From: Bacteroidota bacterium
GTDB taxonomy: Bacteria; Bacteroidota; Ignavibacteria; Ignavibacteriales; Ignavibacteriaceae
Direction of reading: 5' to 3'
DNA: 64,000 nucleotides
Assembly: GCA_021777835.1 (NCBI GenBank)
Contig: JAJYDC010000015.1
Span: 18,546-82,545, forward strand
A model generated the notes under the pieces. That model made no database searches and was not told the origin of the DNA. It worked only from the letters and a program-made list of their open reading frames with translations. Numbering within the stretch: the stretch's first letter is position 1; every line of letters begins with the position of its first letter. The position numbers and the translations under genes were made by a program. Of the stretch, positions 56,596 to 64,000 are shown one piece after another.

Positions 56596-56895
56596 TTATC
56601 GCTCAATTAAATCAAGACTTTCCTTTTTTGTCAATAATTCTTCTTTTGTCTCTATATGCCCGGGATCTACAATAATGCAGTCAACAGGGCATACAGCTTG
56701 ACATTGCGGCTCATTGTGGAAGCCTACACATTCTGTGCATTTATCGGGCGCTATGTAAAAGTAGTCGTTAATTATCGACGCATAAGTTTTTCCGCTTAAT
56801 GACCATGAGCTGCCGCCTTCATATATCGCAGTATTAGGGCATTCAGGTTCACATGCCCCGCAGTTAATGCATTCATCAGTTATTAATAATGCCAT
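56596..56895 (-). CDS. 2[4Fe-4S] ferredoxin
   Basis: The protein has 99 residues. The first cluster motif is [13 protein letters not shown], the second [18 protein letters not shown], with the eight-residue insertion between its second and third cysteines that marks the Allochromatium-type ferredoxins. It carries low-potential electrons in the cytoplasm. A palindrome TGACTTAAGTCA lies 104 bases upstream of its start. It has no obvious partner enzyme next to it; the flavin reductase at 57660 is a candidate. Confidence 0.92.
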   Translation of the reverse strand: MALLITDECINCGACEPECPNTAIYEGGSSWSLSGKTYASIINDYFYIAPDKCTECVGFHNEPQCQAVCPVDCIIVDPGHIETKEELLTKKESLDLIER

Positions 56896-56998
56896 TATAA
56901 TTTTCCTATTTGAATTAGTCCAAGATTATAAAATGTAAGTGTTATTCTTGTGAAATATATCCACATGCTAAAATAGAGGTAAAGTAAGAATTGTACGA

Positions 56999-57010
56999 TG
57001 ACTTAAGTCA
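56999..57010 (-). promoter_or_regulatory. Candidate Crp/Fnr-type binding site 1
   Basis: TGACTTAAGTCA is a perfect 12-base palindrome, with the TGAC-N4-GTCA half-sites of the Crp/Fnr superfamily. It lies 104 bases before the ferredoxin start and just downstream of the DUF488 gene. The identical sequence occurs at 60514-60525. Confidence 0.7.
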
Positions 57011-57031
57011 GTAATATGGCATTATTTGTTT

Positions 57032-57595
57032 TTAATTTGTTCGTGAATTATCATCAAATAAATTATCTGAACTATAATCGAGTTTCCCATTTATTATCTT
57101 AGCAGGCTTAGTATACGGATGCTCTTCAGTTTTTCCAATTGAAGTAATATGAATTACTTTCCATCCGTTTGATTTTAAGTAATCAGAGATCATTGAGCGA
57201 TGACATCGCCACCATAAAACTTCTGCGCACATAATTGCTGCGCTTTGCATTCTCGCATGAGTTAATAATTCTTCTACGCCTTCTCTAAAGTCTGCCGTCT
57301 CCATATAATCTGCATAAGCACGAAAGGAAGGATTTCTCCAGGATATATTCTTAGAATTAATATCCGCTTTCCTTCTGCCTCCTAGTTTCGGAATATGAAT
57401 ATATCCTATGTCATTTTCTGGAAGCGATATTTTCAAATTTTCTTTATTGAATTGAGGGAATCTTCTTGAGCCGGGAAGGCTTCTTAAATCAGCAATTATT
57501 TTAATTTCATAAAATTCAAGAATCTCAATAAACTTATAAATCGTGTTTGTAGAATGACCTATTGTGTAAATAATATTATTCTTTGCCTTATCCAT
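57032..57595 (-). CDS. DUF488 family protein
   Basis: The protein has 187 residues. The family signature is the N-terminal IIYTIGHSTNTIYKFIEIL and ADLRSLPGSRRFPQFNKENL, followed by IGYIHIPKLGGRR and a central ALMC-type segment (IMCAEVLWWRCHRSMISDYL) with conserved Cys and His. DUF488 proteins are small, cytoplasmic and of uncertain function. It is not clearly linked to its neighbours but lies in the same minus-strand run as the redox genes. Confidence 0.85.
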   Translation of the reverse strand: MDKAKNNIIYTIGHSTNTIYKFIEILEFYEIKIIADLRSLPGSRRFPQFNKENLKISLPENDIGYIHIPKLGGRRKADINSKNISWRNPSFRAYADYMETADFREGVEELLTHARMQSAAIMCAEVLWWRCHRSMISDYLKSNGWKVIHITSIGKTEEHPYTKPAKIINGKLDYSSDNLFDDNSRTN

Positions 57596-57659
57596 TATTG
57601 CAGATAATCAAACATTATTAATAATTACGAATAAATGATATTTAATAAGTAGACTCTAT

Positions 57660-58328
57660 TCATTTCTCAAATACAATTGTATCAGGCTTTGCCCCGAGTG
57701 TAGTTAGTATTGAATCTATTTCTTTTACAAATTCATCAGGTCCGCAAACATAAAAACACTGGTTGAAATCCTTAATTTGCGCTTTCAAGAATGAAGCATC
57801 AATCCTTCCAAAAAAATAATCCTTAGCCTTCTCTCTCGTTAAAACATTGATAAAATTATTACCTAGCATTTCAGAAAGTTCAGCGTTTAATATTATATCC
57901 TGTTTAGTTTTATTTGAAAAAATAAGCTGGTTTCCGTTCAATTTATTCTTATGCCGCAAATCTCTTAAAATAGAAATAAACGGAGTAATACCTGCACCTC
58001 CCGCAATAAAAATGCCCTGTCCCTTATAGCTTATTGCCCCCCATACATCGTGCAGAATAAGTTCGTCGTTTTGCTTTAAAGTCCCTATGATTTTTGTAAC
58101 TCCGTTATGGTTGTCGTATGATTTAATCATAAATTCTAAATATGGCTTTTCTGTAAGACTCGTAAATGTAAAGGGTCTTCTTTCATCTTTTAAATCAGCC
58201 CTATTTATTGAAACCTCTGTTGCTTGTCCGGGAATGAAGTCATACCCCTCGGGTCTCTCGACTCTTATCTTATTAACATCGTGCGTTAATTTTTCGATAC
58301 TTAATATTTTCACAACGAATTCATCCAT
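57660..58328 (-). CDS. FAD/NAD(P)H-binding ferredoxin reductase-type protein
   Basis: The protein has 222 residues. FAD binding: FIPGQATEVSINRADLK and RRPFTFTSL (the RxxS/T FAD-phosphate motif). NAD(P)H binding: IFIAGGAGITPFISILRDL and FYVCGPDEFV. There is no plant-type ferredoxin or haem domain, so this is the reductase part only. It probably passes electrons between NAD(P)H and a separate carrier such as the ferredoxin encoded at 56596. It ends 64 bases before the DUF488 start. Confidence 0.85.
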   Translation of the reverse strand: MDEFVVKILSIEKLTHDVNKIRVERPEGYDFIPGQATEVSINRADLKDERRPFTFTSLTEKPYLEFMIKSYDNHNGVTKIIGTLKQNDELILHDVWGAISYKGQGIFIAGGAGITPFISILRDLRHKNKLNGNQLIFSNKTKQDIILNAELSEMLGNNFINVLTREKAKDYFFGRIDASFLKAQIKDFNQCFYVCGPDEFVKEIDSILTTLGAKPDTIVFEK

Positions 58329-58375
58329 AACATGCCTCTATTGGTTTTATTATTATTCTTTTAAAACGAACTAAT

Positions 58376-58834
58376 CTATTCTTTCTTAATTCTTGAAACA
58401 TAATCTCCTACAGGCGAGCTAAATCCGACTGCTAACCGGTTCCAACTATTTATCGTTACTATAGCTAGTGTCAGTTCAACTGCTTCCTGAGAAGAGAACA
58501 GGCTTTCAATTTTAAAATAAACTCTATCAGGCGCGCCGGATTGAGATATCTGTGTTAATGTCTCGCACCATTCAAGCGCAGCACGTTCGCGCGGTGTATA
58601 AAATGGCGCTTCTCTCCAGGCGCTTAGAACATGAATCCTTTGCTCTGTTTCACCTAGCGCAATTGCATCTTTTGTATGCATATCAAGACAATGCGCGCAT
58701 CCATTAATTTGTGAAGCTCTTATTTTTACAAGCTCTAGTAGCTTATGGTCAATACTGCTGTTATTTACTATTTTCTGAAGCTCCAGCATAGCTTCGTAAC
58801 CAGCAGGTAATGTTTTTTGCCAATCTAATCTCAT
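58376..58834 (-). CDS. AhpD-like carboxymuconolactone decarboxylase family protein
   Basis: The protein has 152 residues. It carries the E-x11-C-x2-C-x3-H signature with Glu34, Cys46, Cys49 and His53 in INGCAHCLDMH, so a thiol peroxidase-type activity is more likely than decarboxylation. The rest of the fold has TPRERAALEWCETLTQI, typical of longer members. It lies 47 bases upstream of the reductase gene on the same strand and may share a transcript, which would suit a peroxide-defence role. Confidence 0.88.
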   Translation of the reverse strand: MRLDWQKTLPAGYEAMLELQKIVNNSSIDHKLLELVKIRASQINGCAHCLDMHTKDAIALGETEQRIHVLSAWREAPFYTPRERAALEWCETLTQISQSGAPDRVYFKIESLFSSQEAVELTLAIVTINSWNRLAVGFSSPVGDYVSRIKKE

Positions 58835-59020
58835 TTAATTTTCCTTTCAATAATTTATAAATATTTTTCTAACCTGAGCAGCTTTTCAAAACTAATATTT
58901 AAATGTGTATAGATCTCTTACTTCTTTAGCTAATTGGTATTCTCGGAAAAACACTCCAGCATTTTCTTTAATCATATTAACAAATTCTAGTTTTATTTAA
59001 TAACGCATCAGAATAATTTG

Positions 59021-60232
59021 CTACATGCTGATCCAATTTCTGCTTTCCTTTTTAAGTAAAAAAATGTGTTTTTCTTTAATGGCAGTATTCAATAGGCTAG
59101 CCAAAAATCCTATAAAACCTATCCTTTTTGAAAATGGTAATGCCAGCCAGCCTGCTGCCAGATGCCTGCCTAAACTTATAAATTCTCCAAGCACTTTGGG
59201 CTGATATCCAACTTTTTGTGATCCATATATATCACTGAATATATTTTGAGCAACCAGCCTTCCTTGCTGTAAAGCAAATTGAGCTGCTGCTGGTACCGGT
59301 AATCCGGTATATGGATTAATTGCGAGAGCATTATCACCTAGCGCATAGACAAAAGGATAATCTTTTGCTTTTAAGAATTCATCAACAATTATTCTTCCCA
59401 ATGAACCTGTCCTAAAACCGCTTTCTTTAATCAAGCCTGAAATTCTTATTCCCCCCGTCCATATTATTGTCTTACTCTTTATCGGCTTTGAATCTGAAAG
59501 AAATATCTCATCTTTGGTCACTCTGATTATACTGGTATTGGTTAACAAACTTATGTTTTTTGAAAGTAATTTTTCCTCAATACGTTCTCGTATAGAGTCC
59601 GAAACACTTGGCAATATTCTATTTGACGCCTCAATTAAAAGAATACTCAACTCATTTTTATCTAAACTGTATTTAGTCATACATCGATTGATGTGCTCCG
59701 AAAGTTCAGTCGCAAATTCAACACCCGATAATCCTCCTCCGCCAACTACAAAGGTAAGTTCCTCTTTGCGCTTTTGCTTATCTTGCTCTGATGAAGCTTT
59801 AGCACAAAGAACTGAAATATGATTATAGATTTTTTCAGCATCTTCGTATGACTGTAAAGGAAAAGAGAAATCGCTTAATCCTTCAATATTGTAAAAATTT
59901 GATTTGCTCCCCAATGCAATAACTATATAAATAAACTCAATTTCTTTATCTTCAATAACTACTTTTTTATTTTCTAAATCTATCTTTGTTATAGTGCCGC
60001 AATGAAATGTAATATTCCTTCCGGATATTATTCGTTCTATAGGTAAAACTACTTCATATTTATGCACTGCGGCTTCATGCAGTTGAGTCTTGAGTGTATG
60101 ATAAGGGTTCTTATCGACAAGGTGAATTTTAATATGATAACTATTGCGGAATAGACGGCTTAAACGTAGTGCGGCAGTCAAACCTCCGTAACCCGCACCT
60201 AGAACTACAATATTTTTATAGAAACCTTCCAT
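59021..60232 (-). CDS. Type II NADH dehydrogenase-like flavoprotein
   Basis: The protein has 403 residues. The FAD motif is IVVLGAGYGGLTAALRL; the NADH motif is FVVGGGGLSGVEFATEL; TIIWTGGIR and YALGDNALA complete the pattern. Such enzymes reduce quinone with NADH at the inner side of the cytoplasmic membrane without pumping protons. The C-terminal part (ALPFSKRIGFIGFLASLLN) is amphipathic and probably anchors it to the membrane. It starts 5 bases after a 65-codon gene, and a Crp/Fnr-type palindrome lies upstream of that pair. Confidence 0.9.
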   Translation of the reverse strand: MEGFYKNIVVLGAGYGGLTAALRLSRLFRNSYHIKIHLVDKNPYHTLKTQLHEAAVHKYEVVLPIERIISGRNITFHCGTITKIDLENKKVVIEDKEIEFIYIVIALGSKSNFYNIEGLSDFSFPLQSYEDAEKIYNHISVLCAKASSEQDKQKRKEELTFVVGGGGLSGVEFATELSEHINRCMTKYSLDKNELSILLIEASNRILPSVSDSIRERIEEKLLSKNISLLTNTSIIRVTKDEIFLSDSKPIKSKTIIWTGGIRISGLIKESGFRTGSLGRIIVDEFLKAKDYPFVYALGDNALAINPYTGLPVPAAAQFALQQGRLVAQNIFSDIYGSQKVGYQPKVLGEFISLGRHLAAGWLALPFSKRIGFIGFLASLLNTAIKEKHIFLLKKESRNWISM

Positions 60233-60237
60233 TGTTA

Positions 60238-60435
60238 TTAAACCCCGGATTCGATTTCACTGCTATCCTTTTTATAAGTACAAAAATATTTTGGAATTAG
60301 TTCAGTAAATAAATCGTGATAGTATTTCCTTGCAATAATATGTTCATTCCCTTTGTACATGATGAACATAAACTCGTCTAAAAACTTACCTATCTGCTTC
60401 TCATATTCCGCTTGTATATATTTATATTCTTCCAT
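60238..60435 (-). CDS. Small hypothetical protein (65 residues) ahead of the NDH-2 gene
   Basis: The ATG at 60435 follows a GGTTAATGGTG leader. The peptide starts MEEYKYIQAEYEKQIGKF, is charged and helical, and has one cysteine. Its stop is five bases from the NDH-2 start, so the two are probably co-translated. The family is not recognised. It could be a subunit or regulator of the dehydrogenase. Confidence 0.6.
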   Translation of the reverse strand: MEEYKYIQAEYEKQIGKFLDEFMFIMYKGNEHIIARKYYHDLFTELIPKYFCTYKKDSSEIESGV

Positions 60436-60464
60436 AATACACCATTAACCCAAAAATTTAAATC

Positions 60465-60483
60465 TTACTAATGACCTTAGTAA
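60465..60483 (-). promoter_or_regulatory. Inverted repeat near the NDH-2 promoter
   Basis: TTACTAA (60465-60471) and TTAGTAA (60477-60483) are perfect arms around TGACC. It lies 30 bases before the start of the 65-codon gene, in a position suited to an operator or the transcription start. Confidence 0.4.
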
Positions 60484-60513
60484 AAAGATAGCTGTAAAAA
60501 AATGATTTGACAA

Positions 60514-60525
60514 TGACTTAAGTCA
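60514..60525 (-). promoter_or_regulatory. Candidate Crp/Fnr-type binding site 2
   Basis: TGACTTAAGTCA is identical to the site at 56999-57010. It lies about 80 bases before the 65-codon/NDH-2 pair and downstream of the Crp/Fnr gene at 60587, which is the obvious candidate for the regulator that binds it. Confidence 0.7.
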
Positions 60526-60586
60526 GAGATCGAATGTTCCAATTGATGATAGTTAAATAGAAAATAAAAGACAGTATAAAAGCTAT

Positions 60587-61276
60587 TTAGTGTGCTAGAT
60601 CATGCAGTCTCTTAATATCCAGAATAAATATTGTTTTTCTATGAATTCTTATAATTTTACTGTCTCTAAGCTTTTTCAATGCCCTTGAAATAGTTTCGCT
60701 AATTGTCCCAAGATATGAAGCAAGCGTTGCAACTGATATTGTAAGCCTTATAAATGGCTCCGGAAGATTAGTATTGCCTGATTTATCTAGCTCACTAACA
60801 ATATATCCGGCTAATCGATTAATAACTTCTGTAAGAGATAGACCTGCAGCTTTGATGCTTAGAGATTTTAACCGGAAAGCAAAACCTGACATAATTTTTG
60901 AACTAAGCTTAGGATTATTTTCTAATAAATTCAGAAACTCATTTTTTGGCACGAATAGCAGCATACTGTCTTCTAAAGCTTGTACATCAGCCGGACATTC
61001 TCCGCCGGTAAAAAGTGGGACATCTCCAAATATATTCGGAGGAGTTATAAAATGTAAAATAAATTCTTTACCTTCTTTAGATATTTTGAATATCTTTACC
61101 GCACCTTTCAATACAATATATAGCCCCTTAAACTCATCTCCCTCATGGAAAATGAAGTCATTCTTTTGAACTCTAATCAATTTGCTTAAAGCAGTAATCT
61201 GACGAAAGTCCTCAACATTTAACTCAGATAAAAGCGGTATATCTTTTAATGTGAGTTTAGGATATTTATCAATCAT
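60587..61276 (-). CDS. Crp/Fnr family transcription regulator
   Basis: The protein has 229 residues. The sensor domain has FIFHEGDEFKGLYIVLKGAVKIFKI and IFGDVPLFTGGECPADVQAL; the helix-turn-helix has VATLASYLGTISETISRALKKL. There is no N-terminal iron-sulfur cysteine cluster (only one cysteine, in GGECPAD), so it is not a classic oxygen-sensing FNR. Context with NDH-2, ferredoxin, reductase and AhpD-like genes and the two nearby TGACTTAAGTCA sites suggests control of a redox or nitrosative-stress regulon. The signal is unknown. Confidence 0.9.
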   Translation of the reverse strand: MIDKYPKLTLKDIPLLSELNVEDFRQITALSKLIRVQKNDFIFHEGDEFKGLYIVLKGAVKIFKISKEGKEFILHFITPPNIFGDVPLFTGGECPADVQALEDSMLLFVPKNEFLNLLENNPKLSSKIMSGFAFRLKSLSIKAAGLSLTEVINRLAGYIVSELDKSGNTNLPEPFIRLTISVATLASYLGTISETISRALKKLRDSKIIRIHRKTIFILDIKRLHDLAH

Positions 61277-61492
61277 ATAATGTAATATTCGTAAGAATAA
61301 CCTGTTTCAAAAAATACCATTTTAGATATAATCTAAAATCTATAGATACAAAGTATTGCCTATCACAATAATGCATACCATTAATTTAATATAATTAAAA
61401 ATGAAATTATGATTAGATAGATTCCAGCCATTGGCTGTGCCTGTCATTTATGATAAACTGTCAAACTTTATATTACTATCAGAAAATTAGCT

Positions 61493-63397
61493 ATGCAAAA
61501 AAGAACAAAAAATAATTTACAAGATCAATTTGGACTTCCTATTGCTCCCTCATTAGGACCAACGATGGACACTGTTTATTCGCCTCAAGATAAAGACGGT
61601 TATAATTATCGCTCGATAAATATTGCTCTGATATCGATATTACTGGGAATAGCAGGCGGATTTATTGCCCAAATTTTAACAAGATTAATTGGTCTAATAA
61701 CAAATCTATGTTTTTATGGAAGGTTTTCATTTCAATTTAGTTCACCTGCCCAAAATCAATTAGGGCTATGGGTGATACTAATCCCTATTGGAGGCGCTTT
61801 TCTTGTTGGCTTTATGGCAAAGTATGGTTCGGCAGGTATACGTGGACATGGAATACCCGAAGCTATGGAACAAATATTATCTAATGAAAGCAGAATCCAA
61901 CCTCGACTTACTTTTCTGAAACCAATATCAGCCGCTATTTCAATCGGCACCGGCGGACCTTTCGGCGCTGAAGGTCCAATAATTGCAACCGGGGGAGCTT
62001 TGGGTTCTTTAATCGGACAGCTTCTTAAAACTAGCGCTGATGAGCGAAAGATCCTTTTAGCTGCTGGGGCAGCCGCAGGTATGGCTGCAACTTTTGGAAG
62101 CCCTGTCTCTGCTGTTCTATTAGCCGTTGAACTTTTATTGTTTGAATTTAAACCGCAATCTTTAATCCCTGTAACCCTGGCTTGCGTTGCTGCTACCGCT
62201 GTAAGAATATTCTTTGTCGGTACTACTCCCATTTTTGCTTTGAAAGATGTTTCTCAGCCTGGCTCTTTAGCCTTAGTAGTCTATTTGATTATGGGCTTGA
62301 TTGTTGGCGTATGCTCTGTCTATGTGACTAAAGCAGTCTACTTTGTAGAAGATATGTTTGATAAACTTCCTATACATTGGATGTGGTGGCCTGCTATTGG
62401 TGCCGTTGCTGTTGGAATTGTCGGATATTTTGCTCCGCATACATTGGGAGTGGGGTACGATAATATCGACCATATATTAAATGGATCAATTCTTGGACAA
62501 ACCTTGATCGTTCTTTTTGTCCTAAAATTTGTTTCATGGGCTATTTCTCTTGGAAGCGGAACATCAGGCGGAACGCTAGCACCTTTATTCACTATTGGCG
62601 GGGGACTTGGTGCACTGTTAGGCTCAATTACATTAAGTATATTCCCGCATTCAGGCGTTGATATTAGGATGGCTGCTCTTGTTGGTATGGCTGCAATGTT
62701 TGCCGGCTCGGCACGCGCGCTTCTTACGTCTATGATATTTGCATTTGAGACTACTATGCAGCCTTATGGTTTACTTCCTCTGTTAGCCGGTTGCAGCGCT
62801 GCATATCTTGTATCTAGCTTAATGATGAGAAATACAATTATGACTGAAAAGATAGTGAGAAGGGGAGTTAACGTCCCGAGCGAATACACTGCGGATTTCC
62901 TTACACAAATGTTAGTTAAAGACTATGCTAATAAAAATATTGTAACTATTGCTGCAGATGATGAAATCTCTAAAGTCCGTCATTGGTTGTCTTCAGGCGA
63001 AGAAGGTACTCTTCACCATGGTTACCCTGTTATTGATAAATATAGCAAACTCGTCGGAGTAGTTACAAGAAGGGAATTGGAAGATTTGAATAATGATGAA
63101 AGCAAAAGAATAAAAGACATTATTAAGACCCCGTTAACAGTAATATATAACGATAATACTATACGCCAAGCTGCTGATATGATGGCGTATCATAAAGTAT
63201 CACGCCTGCCAGTTGTAGAACATGGGGATAACTATAAACTAATTGGTCTTATTACACATGACGATGTATTGAAAGCTAGAAGGATTCACATTGAAAAAGA
63301 AAATCTGCAAAAAAGATATATAGGATTTAATACGATTAAAAAGAGAAAAGATGCACAGAGAAATAACAAAGACATTAAAATTGAGTCTGTAAAATAA
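61493..63397 (+). CDS. ClC family chloride channel/transporter with CBS domains
   Basis: The protein has 634 residues. The channel part has GSAGIRGHGIPEAM, GGPFGAEGPIIATGG (the gating glutamate motif GxEGP) and LGSGTSGGTLAPLFTIGGGLG. Two CBS domains follow (near VRHWLSSGEEGTLHHGYPV and IYNDNTIRQAADMMAYHKVSRLPV). ClC proteins move chloride or exchange it for protons; CBS domains bind nucleotides and regulate gating. The N-terminal 40 residues are hydrophilic. The last bases are overlapped by a 57-codon minus-strand frame. Confidence 0.95.
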   Translation: MQKRTKNNLQDQFGLPIAPSLGPTMDTVYSPQDKDGYNYRSINIALISILLGIAGGFIAQILTRLIGLITNLCFYGRFSFQFSSPAQNQLGLWVILIPIGGAFLVGFMAKYGSAGIRGHGIPEAMEQILSNESRIQPRLTFLKPISAAISIGTGGPFGAEGPIIATGGALGSLIGQLLKTSADERKILLAAGAAAGMAATFGSPVSAVLLAVELLLFEFKPQSLIPVTLACVAATAVRIFFVGTTPIFALKDVSQPGSLALVVYLIMGLIVGVCSVYVTKAVYFVEDMFDKLPIHWMWWPAIGAVAVGIVGYFAPHTLGVGYDNIDHILNGSILGQTLIVLFVLKFVSWAISLGSGTSGGTLAPLFTIGGGLGALLGSITLSIFPHSGVDIRMAALVGMAAMFAGSARALLTSMIFAFETTMQPYGLLPLLAGCSAAYLVSSLMMRNTIMTEKIVRRGVNVPSEYTADFLTQMLVKDYANKNIVTIAADDEISKVRHWLSSGEEGTLHHGYPVIDKYSKLVGVVTRRELEDLNNDESKRIKDIIKTPLTVIYNDNTIRQAADMMAYHKVSRLPVVEHGDNYKLIGLITHDDVLKARRIHIEKENLQKRYIGFNTIKKRKDAQRNNKDIKIESVK

Positions 63398-63548
63398 ATT
63401 GTGTAAACGGCAATTTAACTTCATAAGAAAGGCTAGTGCCTTCTTCAAAAGCACGGGCAATATTACGTGTACGGATATGAGCGTTTTTTAGTTCGTTCAT
63501 AAGTGCGTAGACTTTGTTTGCTCCAAATATTTTTACTATATCATCCAT
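63375..63548 (-). CDS. Possible 57-residue small protein
   Basis: On the minus strand an ATG at 63548, preceded by GAGGTAAAGCAA as a fair ribosome site, opens a 57-codon frame ending TAA at 63375. The peptide starts MDDIVKIFGANKVYALMNEL and has a basic helical middle (HIRTRNIARAFEEG). It overlaps the ClC gene by 23 bases at their 3' ends. An inverted repeat lies upstream at 63571-63597. The family is not recognised; a small DNA-binding protein or a fragment of a larger one are both possible. Confidence 0.45.
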   Translation of the reverse strand: MDDIVKIFGANKVYALMNELKNAHIRTRNIARAFEEGTSLSYEVKLPFTQFILQTQF

Positions 63549-63570
63549 TTGCTTTACCTCGGTGCTTTTA

Positions 63571-63597
63571 CAAGGTAAATATAATGATTCTACCTTG
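63571..63597 (-). promoter_or_regulatory. Inverted repeat upstream of the 57-codon frame
   Basis: CAAGGTA (63571-63577) and TACCTTG (63591-63597) are perfect seven-base arms with a 13-base AT-rich spacer. The site is 23 bases before the ATG at 63548 and could be an operator, possibly for the small protein itself. Confidence 0.45.
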
Positions 63598-63884
63598 AAT
63601 TAGAACCATACTATTAAAATAACCTTAGGAAAGTATAGCATAATACTTTTTGTCTAAGGCCGGGAATTGTTAAAGAAAAGTGATTTCCTTTAACTAAGCT
63701 AATTCCTTAGTAAAAGTTAAAATATATGAGCAGAATATGAATTGCTAAAATGTTGCCGTGTACTTTTTATTTTCGCTCAACCTGTAGTGACAATAACCGG
63801 GATAAGTCAGTCAACCGGAACAAAATTAGCCCCGGTTACAGTAACGATTGATTTCACATAACCTTATTCTAGGCTTACCATTAA

Positions 63885-63904
63885 CACCTAACTTCAGTTA
63901 GGTG
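63885..63904. repeat. Second-type REP-like hairpin, copy 1
   Basis: CACCTAAC and GTTAGGTG form a perfect eight-base stem with the TTCA loop (TGAA on the other strand), a loop often seen in REP palindromes. No T-run follows. A related hairpin lies 29 bases to the right. Confidence 0.5.
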
Positions 63905-63932
63905 AATACTACAGCAACCCCACACCCATTCT

Positions 63933-63948
63933 AACGGTTTCAACCGTT
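63933..63948. repeat. Second-type REP-like hairpin, copy 2
   Basis: AACGGTT and AACCGTT form a perfect seven-base stem around TC, giving the TTTCAA centre. The minus strand starts GTAAACGG, so a GTA-type tetranucleotide stands at its foot. Confidence 0.5.
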
Positions 63949-64000
63949 TACCTTAGTCTCTAATATACCGCAGCCCATTACACTATCACTACCCTTATTC

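Larger units (their letters stand above)
63598..64000. other. Right-end intergenic region with REP-like hairpins
   Basis: Two hairpins of a different type from the GTAG family occur: CACCTAAC-TTCA-GTTAGGTG (63885-63904) and AACGGTT-tc-AACCGTT (63933-63948). A pair of CCGG motifs flanks 63797-63817. A 43-codon plus-strand frame at 63730-63861 without an ATG reads like a fragment of an exported protein (FAQPVVTITGISQSTG), perhaps a remnant. Nothing further is recognised. Confidence 0.45.

Noticed and set aside
61756..62232. Long minus-strand frames inside the ClC gene
   Set aside because: These mirror the coding bias of the ClC gene and lack ribosome sites.

Overview
The window is AT-rich chromosomal DNA that most resembles a Bacteroidota/Ignavibacteriota-type bacterium. 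The signs are a secreted propeller protein ending in a FlgD-like/type IX-like sorting domain, a DUF4296 lipoprotein, Bacteroidota-style secreted TlpA thioredoxin and OprO/P porin proteins, a menaquinone-type UbiE/MenG, and an alpha carbonic anhydrase. No rRNA, tRNA, CRISPR array or phage module was seen. The lineage is an inference from gene content, not from a marker tree.

Layout. 1-3557: 3' end of a surface polysaccharide/LPS set (GT9, O-antigen ligase-like, GT4). 3588-4899: SAM methyltransferase and nitroreductase on the minus strand. 4900-10344: gene-poor island with a TlpA-like secreted thioredoxin, a REP-associated tyrosine transposase (RAYT), four copies of a 208-216 bp element bounded by inverted GTAG-type hairpins, one solo hairpin and two long spacer copies. 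10345-14576: GH3 beta-glucosidase, GNAT, AhpD-like protein, PQ-loop protein and RdgB. 14594-26863: lipoprotein, menaquinone methyltransferase, PAP2 protein, KsgA, ROK kinase (probably starting at a CTG), ABC-F ATPase, propeller protein, GT-C-like membrane protein, RibH, PHP phosphoesterase and a Crp/Fnr regulator. 27785-32240: SPASM radical SAM enzyme, large lipoprotein and a probable outer-membrane protein. 32507-43066: PPIase, aroK-aroB, gapA-pgk, rhomboid, DUF4296 and recQ.

43312-49331 is a metal/sulfur-type accessory region. An arsR-arsM pair, followed by an MFS gene, is divergent from a tetR gene. The tetR gene precedes a 46-residue ORF, a TauE/SafE exporter, a porin and an FmdE-like zinc protein. 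A TAAGTAA/TTACTTA operator candidate occurs both before tetR and before the 46-residue ORF. 49853-54234 holds an unknown 88-residue protein, a second radical SAM enzyme directly followed by a cyclopropane fatty acid synthase, and a PLP lyase/synthase. 54457-61276 (minus strand) holds an alpha carbonic anhydrase, a prolyl aminopeptidase-like hydrolase, and a redox set (ferredoxin, DUF488, flavin reductase, AhpD-like protein, NDH-2 and a Crp/Fnr regulator) in which the perfect palindrome TGACTTAAGTCA occurs twice. 61493-63397 is a ClC channel with CBS domains. The last 600 bp hold a possible 57-residue gene with its own inverted-repeat operator and hairpins of a second REP-like type.

The best leads are the RAYT with its amplified element-plus-spacer array, the tetR cassette with its shared operator and unlisted peptide gene, the radical SAM/CFA pair, the two-site Crp/Fnr palindrome, and several short ORFs and hairpins that an automatic annotation would miss.
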